This document shows, piece after piece, positions 21,852-41,737 of a stretch of 64,000 bases of DNA (positions are counted from its first letter, which is position 1; each line of letters begins with the position of its first letter). This stretch comes from Blastomussa wellsi. Lineage: Eukaryota; Cnidaria; Anthozoa; Scleractinia; Plerogyridae. Both the position numbers and the translations under genes were made by a program. The DNA lies in contig OX393563.1 of assembly GCA_947652115.1 (NCBI GenBank), forward strand, positions 11,060,836 through 11,124,835. Reading direction: 5' to 3'. The notes beneath the pieces were generated by a model. That model ran no database searches and had not been told where the DNA came from. It saw nothing but the letters and a program-made list of their open reading frames with translations.

Positions 21852-24800
21852 CTATGACAATCCCTGTCGCCATGATGGAACCGCCCTGAAACAAACAGGT
21901 ACTTGTATTACCACAGGTGACCAAAACGTACTATAAGAGTTTGAGACTTTGCATGGATTTATAATTAAGCTGACAATATCTTCTTTTCCCTTTGAAAAGC
22001 TGCTATCAAGTTTAAAACCTCACCTGGAGTCCATTTTTCGCCTTCTTGAGTCTTGAGCTTTTGAAAGCTATGCGCGCGATTTCAACCGTTCAAAGTGATT
22101 GGCTGAAGTGATTACTTTTGTTTCAGTTTCATGACACTCAACTGGAAATCGCTCTAAGTGACAGTCCGTAGTAAAGTAATTGTTAAATGTTCTGCTGCTT
22201 GAACAGACAATTACAAAAATTAACTCCCAACAGAAATTTTAGTTATCTCGAACTGAAAAACACTTTTGCAGGTCAATTCGTACAACAATCATCCACGAAA
22301 CTTCAACACATCGACTACTGACGACATACGCACCTGTGAGGCATTTGAAAAGAGGGCCCTTGGCCACTCGCCCCAGGCCCTTCTTTCTTTCTTTGCTCCC
22401 AGCCTGCAGTGAGTTTGTAAAGTCGAGAAGGGTCACGTGATGCATTCACTTCAACCTGAGGCAGAAGATGAGACAAGATGGACCAACAGTACGTCACAGG
22501 TGCCGTTCAACATACTGATAAATAATAGATCTTCTAGGCAATTAAGGTACACGTAGAGTTGCAGTTTTTATACGTACATTAAAAATGATAAGATAGACCC
22601 ACAGCCAATGAACCCAAGAGCTAGTAGAAGTACATGTAGCATCTGTGCAGGATGGACTCTCAGAATCTATGCTAAGCGCAAGAATAACTGTTGTCAGTGA
22701 AGACACCAGCAACTCTGCAGACACAGGGGATTCGCATGACTCACCGTAGTCTAAGCCAAGAAGCCACTGTCATCGCTATAGGAGCCGTCAGCACTAAAAC
22801 TACTAACGGAAAAGAAGTAGAGGCCATCCAGAGGTCGCATGGTGCAAGACAGTAGAGAAAGAAACGCTGCAAATGCATGGGATTTCTGTGGGCTGACACA
22901 GAGAGGGGTTTTGTTGGAGCTCGAGTTAATGGGGACCCTTGCAAGAACCACCTCTCGAAATGTTTGTGATATATTGTCTTTGATCAAATTGCTATTGGTT
23001 GTCCCCGACTTGGCAACCTTTAGATTCTTGATAGGAAGTCTTGCTACATGGTGCCCGGTGTTAGCCCCAAAACAAGATCTCAGTAGCGATGCTGTTAAGT
23101 AGAAGTACCTCGCCTAGTGGCGATTAGATTGCATCAACTTTATTTTAAGAAGAATCAATGATTTTATGGGCACCCTACAATCAACTGATATAATACAGAG
23201 ACAGGCTATTCTATTGGGCATTAGATATGGGGTTCCAAGCATTTCCCATCTCCACAGAATCTGCCCCTTTCCCATGTAAGATCCTGACTGCAGGCCATGC
23301 ACACCATAACAACACCTTACCTGGCTTTTCAGTTTCTGAAGTCGTTTCTCCTTCTCCATTTGTTCTACCTCCTTGGATTTCATTTTGGCTTGCCTTTCAT
23401 CCAACATCTTTTGACTCTGAAGCAAATCCCAGCACAGACTATGTTATGAAAAATTAGCACCAACTACAAGCAACCCACAGACTCTGGTCTCATGCAAACG
23501 TTGTAAAGACAGACACAGCATTTTCAAGAGTGAACAACTGTCGGCAGTTTGGCAAGTCTTAGACATGTTTGCTGAACACAACTACTGTACGATGCTCAGG
23601 GCTCCAAAAAAGTGCACTGGCAGAAAAGATCGCCAGGTAAGTCAATTTCCCAATCCAACTCACCCTTCCTTGTATTTTTGCGAGTTCTTCTGCTGTTATT
23701 TTGTTTGCTATTTTTTCTTGTTCCTGCCTAGCTTGCCGTGCTGCTTTTAATATGGCCTGTTCTTCTGCTCTTTGTCTAGCGTACTCCTCCACTTGTGCTT
23801 TTATTTCCAACTAAAAGGACACAAAACAGGATGATTACATTACATTACATTCATTTACATTCATTTATCACACAAACTGCACTGTCCACTGATGTGGACA
23901 CCATTTTATAGACAAACCACAGCTCTCTCACACACCTCATCATAAGCTCATCGTACCCCTAGTTCAAACAATAAAAACAGCTGCAAATATTGAATAACTA
24001 AACATTTTTAATCAATACAGTTCATATCTTGAGACAAAAGACACAGTGAGTCACAGTGGTCTAAAGGTCAGTGCAATGGACTCTTGATAAAGCCATTGGG
24101 TTACAATCCGGATATGGATCACTCAAGACTGCATTCTTGGGTAACACACTCCACAGTGCCCCTCTCCAACCAGATGCATTCATGAATACCAATGAAAGAA
24201 ATTACTTGGAGCTATCCCAGCAATGAACTAGCTTTGGTTAAGCATTGAGATTATTATTTGTACCTAACACAAGGAGTTCAAGCCTGATGAGCCTAGTGGC
24301 CCAAACTGCTGGAGGTTATCCTGGTTTCATTAGCATTGAGCGCCTAGGAATATTTCTACTCCCCCCTGGATGGGATGCTAGTCAATCGCAGGGTTAGCCC
24401 CAAGCAGTATTTTGCCACTACCCATTAATACATCTGGGTGGAGAGAGGCACTGTGAGAGTGAAGTGTCATGCCAAGAACACAATGCAGTACCTCGGCCCA
24501 CTCTCAAGCCTGGATTGCCCAATCCGAAGTTCAGCACACTAACCATTAGACCATGGCACCTCCCACATACCTTCGTACCTAAGACAGCAGGCTTCAAATT
24601 CCTCACAACTCTTGCTACTTAAGGTATAAAATATGCCCTACCTTGTCGCTCCCTAGTTGTACTGGGTGTGCTTTGCATTTTGGGAATGATTTGCGCAGTT
24701 CATGTGACGTTGTGGGACTGATGCAAACCTAACCATCAATCCCCGCGCTCCTGATTTCCACCTTATCGCATTGACAGACAGGTGCCTGGGGATCAGCAAG

Positions 24801-26196
24801 TTTCTCTGGCTTACCCTTTTCTTTTCTTCCCTTTCTTTTTCCCTTGCCTTATTCAGCTCTTGCCTGAGACGTGCTTCCTCTGCCTTTGCCTTCTCTAAAT
24901 CTTTCTGAACCTGAAAGTATCGTTCACAAATCAAAAGGTGCTACGCGTGATACGCAAATATCTTATTGTCAAATTAAAGTTACCCCCACCCTCCCCACCC
25001 CATGGTCATCTATTGTTGATGACTTTAATTAGGAATCAAAATGCTCAGCACTGCATATACAGTTTAGCAGTTCATGGCTGCTCATTTCACCATCTCTTTA
25101 ACTAAATTGGTTTTGCATTGGTCACCATGCAAAACCAACACTTGTAGTTCAATAAAGTAAAATTGTCAAACTTATCAAAACCCTATTTAGTGCAACTGTA
25201 AGTTACCTTCCATTCATTTAATTGTTTGACCCTTTCTTCTCTCTCCTGTTCCATTTGTTCTTCTTTTTTCCTCTTCAGTCTTTCATCTTCCTCTAATTCA
25301 TCGCCATCATCATTTAATGCCTCATTTTTCTTTGTCTGTTGAGAAAGTAACCAATGCAAACAAAGCAAACTTTTTATGGCTGAAAATCACCAATCCAGTT
25401 AACTAAAGATATCTTTTTCTTCCCCTCTTTTTGGTACAAGGGTATTTTTGGTACTAAAAGAAATAAGCATTGGCAATCATCAAAGGCAAGCAATGCGTGC
25501 ATAGGCTACCTATACACCTTTTGCATTCATTGCAACAATAATCCAGTCAGCTTTGCCTCCAGTCCTTGAATAGAAATATGAGCTAGTAAGTCATCAACAT
25601 AACAAGTACTCGTTATTTAGTGATTCAGACCTCTTTGCTCTCTTTCCATTCCTGGATGGCTTTCTTTTTACTCTCCTTGAGTATCAAGTATTCACTGTAC
25701 CACTCGTCATGTTGTCGAACATCATCAACACTTCTTCCAGGAATTCCTGATCCTGCTGCTCTCATAAACACTTCATGGTTCTGTGATTTCAAATTATGAT
25801 ACATAGTTAAAAGAATAAATATCCAGGAGCCTGTGATGAAAACTTATAAAATGTGGAAAACTGAGAATGTAATGACCCAGTAGATGTTGTTTATCAGCTT
25901 TGCAGTGGACTAGAAACCCTTAAAAAACTGAAAATGAAGGGAATAGACAAAAGATTAAAAGAATTAGTTCATTTATTGAGATTATTTTTCTCCACCTGGG
26001 AGCTAAACTAAAACAAAGTTCAGTCTATAAATGAGCAAGTTAACAGATGGAAAAACAACCAAACAAATACTTACTAGGGATGAAAACCCAGGGGGGGTAA
26101 TCGCATTATACATGAGGAAGCCTTGGAGGTTGCACTGGACTCTGGATCGAACAGTTACGTTGTGTTCTGGGCAAGACATTGTATTCTCATAAATAG

Positions 26197-26239
<43 letters not shown>

Positions 26240-29113
26240 AAGTATAACAATATAATTTGGTTTTATCAACTGGGTTGATAATGTCAATTGGCCACCGTAA
26301 AGAGATTCAAGTGCTGACGTTTCGAGCGTTAGCCCTTCGTCGGAGCGAATCAAGGTGCCTCTCTCCACCCACAGCATAAATGGGTACCAGTGAATTTAAT
26401 GCTGGGGATAACCCTGTGATGGACTAATATCCATCCATCTAGAGTTGCTCCTGCTAGGGGGGAGGGGGGGGGGTCAGGGGGGGGGGGGTCAGTGGGGTCT
26501 GAAATTCCTGCTTTCCATACCTTTTACTCCCAGCTTCTGCCTCTTTTTTATTACTAATGCAAGATATTATGCAATATCGCTAACGTTTTGGTGATTTACC
26601 CTAGCTCCCATTTCCTTTGTCTTTCCTGCTTCTTGCCTTCTCTTCTCCTAACTCCCATACCCCTTCTGCCCCCTATACTCCCAGGCTTCAGCCCCCCTGT
26701 CCCCCTCCACATGCTATGGAAACCAGGATAAGGACTGGCCTGATGGGCCACTAGGATTATACACAGAATTTATCTTAAGGTAAGGTGTTCAGCTGGATAT
26801 TCCACTGTCTTACCTTATGCTTGCTTTTCAGTTTAAGGAAGAGTTGATGATCATAGTCATCCCAGCCACCATTATGTCCACCAGTTTGTGCCAAGAATCT
26901 CTGGAACCAATCAATATCATTTTCATAAAATATGAGAGACTAGCCCAAATTGAAGCTTTTGTGAATCACAAGTGGAATTAAAGTGTATGCACAGCAAGGA
27001 ATCCTACTAAAAATGTAGATTGATTTTGAGCAGTTGCTTTCCACTGGAAAAAAAAAAAACAGGTGATCTCGCAGGTTATAAGTTCCTGGTAAAATCCTTA
27101 TTAAATGCGTGAGGTTCTCAATATTGTAAAAGATCTCACAAGTTAGCATATCATGGTCTCGTGGTGCCAGCCTTCACCGGCCAAGGGACGTACAATTGAG
27201 TACTGGTAAACAGTAAATGGGCTACTCAACAAAGTGCTTCCAGGGTAGCTTGGCGGCAATGGGGAGTAGCAACACTCTTTGTCACTTGCCCAGGCTGGGG
27301 GAGGGAATCAAATGTGAAAAGGGCGGCGATCACTCAACAGAAATTTTGAATGAAGCCCCAGGGCTATAGGAATAGCCCAGTCAAGAAATAGCTCAAGCTT
27401 TACCTTGATGACTAAAAATATTGGTGTTCCTTCTTGAATACCCAAGTAAATGATACCAAAATCTGGAATTGGCACCCCTAAACAAGATGACAAACACTCT
27501 GACCACAAATTGGTCAACTGGCTCCTCCAATACTCAGGGCTAGCATGGGCTTTCCTGTTAGCTATGTGCAGATAGCTTTGCATCATAAAGTATTGTTTTA
27601 TAAAATATATAAAGTACCTCAAATGCTGCTACAGCTGGTGGAAGAGAAACTGTCACCGCTCCAGCTGCCTTCTTTACATCAGCTGCAGCAGTTGCAGGTG
27701 CTGGTAGCTGGGACCAAGATTCAAACTTTTTCTCCATTGCTGTCACTTCCTGGAGGGATGCACGTTCCTCACGTAACAGCTCATCATAGCTATAGAACAA
27801 CAGATTTACTGTTGATGATATGTTGCAGAAAGTATTGTTCACGATGATTGCGTCTGGTTTTACTACCAATTAAATCATTAGAGGTAAAATGTAGTTGCTA
27901 AATTTGGTCTTGTGCTCATCAATCTAGATCAGGTGAATTAAAAACGTTTATCACATGGACGCTATATATTCATCAGGAAAGACAACATTATAGCTTTGTG
28001 ACTTTCAGAAACTCTCTGCTGCAAAACAGTATGGAACACTTTTGAAATAAAATGAAACCTGCTTTCCTTTAAGGCTGAGGTTATCTTGTGAGTTTTCTGA
28101 CTCTGTTGGCTTGATAGCATAATTATTGCAAGATGATCATCGCAATGAATCTCCAATTTAAGCAATTGGAATTAAAGAAGCCTGAAAAAATTCAGGTCTT
28201 CCAATGTGTGGCTTCATAGCTCAGTTGGTAGAGCATTGCACTGATATTGTGGAGGTCACGGGTTCGAATCCTGTTGAAGCCCTGAATTTTTTCAGGCTTC
28301 TTTAATTCCAATTGCTTAAATTGGAAATTCACTGCGATGATCATCTCTCAGTTTCATCTACATCCGCAGTTCAGATATGGATTATTTCATATACTTTACG
28401 TCACTTCTCTCCTCACAGGAAAATATGAACTCAATAAATTGACATCTCGCTCTCAATGTGTGGCTTCATAGCTCAGCTGGTAGAGCATCCCACCGGCATC
28501 GTGGAGGTGACGGGTTCGAATCCTGTTGAAGCCCTGAATTTTTTCAGGCTGCTTTAATTCCAATTGCTTAAATTGGAAATTCACTCCGATATATAATCAG
28601 TAATCTACATTGTACATCCGCAGTTCATATATGTCAGTATAAGTATTGTTCATACAAATTCTGGGAAAATGATGTTCATATGGCCATGAAGCGATCATCA
28701 AAAATCACATCATTGCTTGACAAGACACTCATACATACACTTTTCTCTGCTGTTCTTTGAAGGTCATCATAGAATTTTCAATCTCTTCCATAATCTCTTT
28801 GAGTTTTTCAACAAACTCTGGAGATGGTTTGACATCTTGCAGATCTCTCTGGAATTTGTTTACATTGGACCTGATTTTGCTCAGTTGTTGTTTTAGTTTC
28901 TGTTCTGCAAAAACAATTATAATAAATAACCAACAATATCAAGATTGGATAAACAATCATGTGTGATTCCAGAAAACAACATTCCTCCACACCAGTAGTG
29001 CATAAAAATTTCCTGAGTAGAGATTGGTTAGTTTTGGGTAGCTGTTTGTTTGTTTAAAAAGGAAAGGTCTATAGGGGTCCTGACAGAATTTCCCTTCCTG
29101 GACCATTTAATTA

Positions 29114-29202
<89 letters not shown>

Positions 29203-29222
29203 CTAATAATAATAACAATAAC

Positions 29223-29287
<65 letters not shown>

Positions 29288-30221
29288 ACTATTCAATCAT
29301 TCAAAATACTAATAATAACAATAATGGTGGCCCTCTATCTAAAATTATGAGAGTGCAAGTATTAATTAAGCTTATGTTCAGCTGAACTCAACACAAGGTA
29401 CACCAATGTTTTTATAATGGTATTGACTGATGTATCAATAATCATACTCACTTTCTGTTTTTCTGTCATTTGTTCCTTTCAAATCTAATTCTTCAAGTTC
29501 ACAATAATCTTTACGAAATTCACTGCGTCTGCTGTATAATGGAGTGTTTCTGTCCTTTTCAAGGGCGGAAACTCTACAAATTGACATAAATAATTATCAT
29601 ACATTAGCCTACTTTTTTGGGGAGAGGTGCAGTGACCTAAAAATGGTTAGTGCGCTCGACTCCGGATCGGACTGTCCAGGTTTGAGCCCTGGCCAGGGAC
29701 ATTGTTTTGGGTTCTTGGGCAAGACACTTTACTCTCACAGTGCCTCTCTTCTCCCAGGTGTATACTGGAAAATTTACTGCTGGGGGGTAAACCTTCGATG
29801 GACTAGCATCCCAGAAATATTCTCTGCCACTTCACGCTACAGAAACTGGGATAAGCTCCCGCCTGATGGGTCGCTAGGCTTGTATACAGACTTTACCTTA
29901 CCTAGGCTACTTTTCCACAACAACAAAAATGGTGATTGCACAAATGAAAGAAGAATAATAGTTTGGCATATGGAAACTCAAGAATTCTTATATCCCAAAT
30001 TTTCTGAGCATTGAATAAGTAAGTTGCATTATTAAAGGGCCATTATAGTGAAATGAAGTATACTTTAAAATTCATTTTGTTAGAAAACCAAGGCTGGATA
30101 ATTACTTTTGCTCGAGCTGCTCCAACTTCTCAAAGAATTCTGTATTCTTCCGCTGTTCTGTTCTTGGCTTTCTTGGATGCTCAACATCGCTGCGTCCTCC
30201 AGGTTCGGCTCTATTGTTCAT
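21852..30221 (-). CDS. CCDC112: Coiled-coil domain-containing protein 112 orthologue
   Basis: Twelve minus-strand exons join in frame to about 478 codons: 30221-30106, 29573-29452, 28904-28739, 27789-27618, 26900-26814, 25780-25631, 25335-25207, 24910-24815, 23810-23664, 23416-23321, about 22455-22335, and 21885-21852 with a TAG. The start is the ATG at 30219-30221. Diagnostic segments are DVKPSPEFVEKLKEIMEEIE (exon 3), GGWDDYDHQLFLKLKSKHK (exon 5), DDVRQHDEWYSEYL (exon 6) and the C-terminus SRDPSRLYKLTAGWEQR with PHRAVPSWRQG. Exons 7-10 are almost pure charged coiled coil. Human CCDC112 has the same order and a similar length. The protein is poorly studied, and I recall links to centriolar satellites. 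The WDDYDH block resembles a SANT/Myb-like helix pattern, which is inference. Confidence 0.92.
24030..24240 (+). mobile_element. tRNA-derived SINE-like repeat in a CCDC112 intron
   Basis: A tRNA-like head (cagtggtctaaaggtcagtg, later gggttacaatccgg as a B-box-like block) is followed by a tail shared with the other SINE-like repeats here (ttcttgggtaacacactcca, cagtgcccctctcc). Confidence 0.5.
24265..24575 (-). mobile_element. tRNA-derived SINE-like repeat, reverse orientation
   Basis: Read on the minus strand it has a head (atggttagtgtgctgaactt, then a degenerate B box) and the body ttcttggcatgacacttcac, cagtgcctctctcc and gcccactaggctc-type end. It shares its body with the repeats at 26100 and 29620, so they belong to one family. 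It is in the CCDC112 intron between exons 8 and 9. Confidence 0.65.
26105..26770 (+). mobile_element. SINE-like repeat interrupted by another element
   Basis: The head and gttctgggcaagacattgta segment (26105-26194) are separated from the body (ggtgcctctctccacccaca, from 26352) by copy 3 of the 157-bp repeat. The body is interrupted again by a G-rich and C-rich block (26458-26705), and its end resumes at aaccaggataaggactggcc near 26718. Order of events: SINE first, then the insertions. Confidence 0.65.
26195..26351 (+). mobile_element. 157-bp dispersed repeat, copy 3
   Basis: Nearly identical to 7467-7623 over its full length, with three or four differences (for example actgtgg against actatgg). 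It is inserted in a SINE-like repeat inside the CCDC112 intron between exons 5 and 6. Confidence 0.8.
28130..28345 (+). mobile_element. tRNA-like repeat inside an inverted repeat, copy 1
   Basis: A 73-bp tRNA-like core (28210-28282) has a closed acceptor stem (ggcttca / tgaagcc), an A box (tagctcagttggtagagca) and a B box (gggttcgaatcc). Its anticodon stem is weak; the loop would give GAT. On both sides lie reverse-complementary flanks (aattggaattaaagaagcct before and its reverse after, extending to gatgatcat), so the whole unit can fold back on itself. This argues for a mobile tRNA-derived unit rather than a working tRNA gene. Confidence 0.7.
28455..28595 (+). mobile_element. tRNA-like repeat, copy 2
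   Basis: A second tRNA-like core (28463-28535) has the same acceptor stem, A box and B box, but with ccaccggcatcg in the anticodon arm, which does not form a good stem. It carries the same right flank (gaattttttcaggc, aattgcttaaattgg) but no left inverted flank, so it is a half unit, 250 bp from copy 1. Confidence 0.7.
29115..29286 (+). repeat. AAT microsatellite
   Basis: About 57 triplets of (ATA)n with a few interruptions (aactaat, aacaata) in a CCDC112 intron. The long poly-Ile and poly-Leu open frames across it are artefacts. Confidence 0.95.
29620..29905 (+). mobile_element. tRNA-derived SINE-like repeat in CCDC112 intron 1
   Basis: It has a head (atggttagtgcgctcgactc and B-box-like gtttgagccctgg) and a body with ttcttgggcaagacacttta, cagtgcctctctt and a tail gatgggtcgctaggcttgta. 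This is the most complete copy of the family seen in the window. Confidence 0.7.
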
Positions 30222-30454
30222 TGTTAATATTCACTTATTGGAACCGCAATTTCTTTCAAGAAAAACGAGTTGACACAACACAACAACAACAACTGCACAA
30301 CCCGCCATTTTGTTCAAGATAATTGGCATATATGAAGAATTCACCACTTTAAATGAAACCACTGACCAGGATACTCGCGGTTTTCATTAGAGAGTCCGCG
30401 ATACCGTGTTGCAGCAGTCACTACCAATCATATTTGATTTCTTCGGTCATAAAA
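30222..30454. promoter_or_regulatory. Divergent promoter between CCDC112 and PSMA1
   Basis: Only 233 bp separate the two start codons, so both transcripts must start here. A YY1-like site (reverse of aaaatggcgg) is at 30302-30311 and a CCAAT-type sequence at about 30424-30428. No TATA box is clear. This fits a TATA-less housekeeping promoter, with transcription factors inferred only from motif shape. Confidence 0.6.
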
Positions 30455-38890
<8,436 letters not shown>

Positions 38891-38991
38891 ACTGTTCTGT
38901 ATTCATCAGAAGTGGTCTGCTTCGTAAAGCATTTCTCAACTCTCTTGGCCAATCTAATATTGTTTTGTAAACTTTAACCCAATGATAAAAA

Positions 38992-38997
38992 AATAAA
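38992..38997 (+). terminator. Polyadenylation signal for PSMA1
   Basis: AATAAA lies 102 bp after the PSMA1 stop codon, in a normal position for a short animal 3' UTR. Confidence 0.65.
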
Positions 38998-39220
38998 CTT
39001 TCTGATAAACAGATCATTACTCATAATCGTGTTTAATGAAGCTTTCTCTTTTTAATAACTGAGCATTGTTTTTTCACAATGTATACGTAGTCACTTGTGA
39101 TGAGAATCATAGCATTCCAGTTGCATTGTGTTTGTCTATATCAGGCACCAAGGCCACTATTCACATCATGTGACTTCATCATGAGACAATATGTGAATAA
39201 AGAATTTACAGTCCAACTTA

Positions 39221-39920
39221 CTCAAAAGGGGACACCCAACGTTTTTCAGCCAATCACAAGATGAGCTCAGAACAAAAGAATCAGAGTTTGTTCATCAGCG
39301 GATCACTTTTAGTTGGTTACTTTCGATCCTAAATTTTGAACAACATCTGTAGCAGTCTGAGAGGCTGTCGTATTTTCAGTAACAAAATTTATAAATGGAG
39401 CTTTCTTGTCGTTTTTCGAGTCCCACCATGGTTTGATCGTATTGTATTAAAAACGAACTTACTATTCGAATAAAACAGATCGATCCTAGCCGTTATTCGA
39501 TAAATTTCTTGAACTAATACATTGAGTCCACTTCTCTTTCCACATGCCATGTCGTGCATTCAGTAAATTTATTTACGTTGAACTTTGTTTCGTCTTCAAC
39601 ATTTCAGGCTGTCATTTGGCAAATACTTATTTGTCTTGATAGTAACCGAAGTGAACGTTTCATTTTTTTCGCCGAAGACTATAATAAGTTGTGCCTGCAA
39701 AACAATGACAACCACTAAAAGAGATGTTCTTCAAAATTTAGGATCGAAAGTAACCAATCAAAACAAAAAAAATCATACTAGTTTCCAGAGAGGTCCGCAG
39801 CATCCTTCAACAATGCCTCATTGTGATTGGTTCTCTGATAAAAAAGATGCAGATTCTCTTGTTCTGAATGAGTCTTGTGATTGGCTGAAAAACGTTGGGT
39901 GGGTATCATTGTACTTTATG
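39221..39920. mobile_element. Inverted-repeat element, about 190-bp arms
   Basis: cacccaacgtttttcagcca at 39233 and tttaggatcgaaagtaacca at 39737 both have reverse partners at the other end (39885-39905 and 39315-39335). The arms contain paired ccaatcac / gtgattgg blocks. Non-coding. Confidence 0.75.
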
Positions 39921-39983
39921 CTGATTTTTGGCAAAGCCTGAATTCTGGAAATGTTTTGACAATCTGGCTCTTTCTGCATATCA

Positions 39984-40058
39984 GTAGTCTCCTTCGCAGC
40001 CGTTTTTTGGGATGTCATGTTGCACAACATCCCAAAAAACGGCTGCGAAGAAGAGTAC
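39984..40058. mobile_element. Small hairpin repeat, copy B
   Basis: Nearly perfect arms of about 33 bp (tagtctccttcgcagccgtt / aacggctgcgaag) around a short cat-gttgcac-aac loop. Same unit as 18225-18285, but more intact. Confidence 0.8.
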
Positions 40059-41180
40059 TTTACAATTGCATGTCAGTTTTAAACTACAAAAATTGTACAT
40101 TTAATTATATTTTGTAAAATCTCTTGCTGGATTTCAGGAAACAATTCTCAATGAGGGCATATTTTTGAATACTTAATAAGTGGTCAAGGGTTGATGTGGG
40201 CTGTAATGCACTAATGAACATCACTTCAAAAATTCATGAGTTAAAGAGGAAGTCTTTAGTGGTCCAGTTTTGTAAAAATCACTACGCCAGTGTACTGAAG
40301 CTATAAAATGAGTGATTAATTTGAAATTGACAACTGCTTTAGATCTAAAAAATTAGGTTAAGTCAATTTGTTTTAGATTCTCCCTCCTTCCAAGATCAAT
40401 GCACCATTTCTGAGTTCTCTTTTTTAAGAGCGAAACCATTCATATGACAATAATTTTACCTGTATATTAATTTTCATGCAAAGTAAACTCATTTACATAT
40501 AAATGGTTCCCTAAGAGTCATTTTGAAACAGAAGTAAAAGGCAATTCAGAAATTGGTATCTTCAAGGCACATTCATGAATGCAAGTACTACCAATAATAT
40601 TGACTAAAGGTGAGCTCAGTGGTTGAGAAAGATTCTAGTTTTGCTAAAAAGTAAAAAGAATTTTAGTTGGATTTGAACTGGCGCTGCTTGTGAAAATAGC
40701 AGGGCTTGTTAATTCCCTCTTACACTGTAAGTTTGTTTTAATTTTTACTTTCTCTACTCTTTCAGCAACAAAGTTACAACTGTTCATCCTGCTACAAGAG
40801 GAAAATAGAAACTAGAGCTATAAAGAGCTTGATGTTATACTTCTTGAAAAAGAAACTAGAGAGTGGGGGAGCAGGCTTTCCACTTTCTTGGCATGGAAAG
40901 GAAGGAAAATATACAAGCAAGGGAAAGGATAATAAATCACCCTTTCTGCCTTGTTTGTATTCCTTTTAAAGGAGCATCCTTGCAATGGTGCATTTTGATA
41001 AATTGCCTTAATTTTTCAGAACTGTCATTTGCAATCAATCTCAATCTTCTCCACCCTTTAGTTCCAGTTTGGTTCAGCATCACATAGCTCCTTTTAACAG
41101 GTTTGTTTGATTGCAGACTCAGCAGCTGCAACAGTTATGTCTAAAGCAATCAAGATGCAGAAATAATTTGTAAATGACTG

Positions 41181-41186
41181 TTTATT
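41181..41186 (-). terminator. Possible polyadenylation signal for cyclin B
   Basis: AATAAA on the minus strand, about 550 bp after the cyclin B stop codon. Other AT-rich hexamers are nearby. Confidence 0.35.
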
Positions 41187-41737
41187 GAGAACTAGAGCTT
41201 AGCTATACAAAAGATAATAAATATTTACATAAATTATTTACAAAAATATCTGAAATGAAAATTTAGCAATAGAATAAACACTGTTAACTCTAACAATTCA
41301 TAAAAACAACCGAGATCAATTTATTCAATTTAATATTCCCCATGTGCATTTCTGTTTGCCAAGACAGATCAGGACAGAATTTTCATGCTCAGTTTTCAAT
41401 GAACTCCAGTTCTTAGTGCCAAAACAAGACAAATCTATTTTACCATGTTTAAGAGGAGCTAAAATGGAATGGCAGGTGGTCGGTCTGGAAATTAAAGTAT
41501 TAAGCCTTCAGGTTGTTAAACATAATGCCACGAATAAAAAAACTGTAGAAGTGATAAATATTCCTTTCTAGATCAAGGTTATTTTGATTAATACCTTAGA
41601 TTGGTCAATGTAGAAAAGGTGTATCACACCAATTTGATAAATCATTAATGCAATTTACCATCAGGTGTCTGTAGTTACTTTAAGAAAATCATGCAACTAT
41701 ATCAAGGAATATAAATATCTATTTGAACACTTCTAAT

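Larger units (their letters stand above)
38891..41737. other. Intergenic region between PSMA1 and cyclin B 3' ends
   Basis: The two genes end towards each other. The interval holds the PSMA1 3' end, two inverted-repeat elements (39221-39920 and 39984-40058) and the cyclin B 3' UTR. Reading frames here are short and without homology. Confidence 0.6.

Noticed and set aside
28210..28535. Two functional tRNA genes
   Set aside because: Anticodon stems are weak or unpaired, the two copies differ in the anticodon arm, and shared non-tRNA flanks mark them as repeats.
29050..29385. Long poly-isoleucine / poly-leucine reading frames
   Set aside because: They are translations of the AAT microsatellite.
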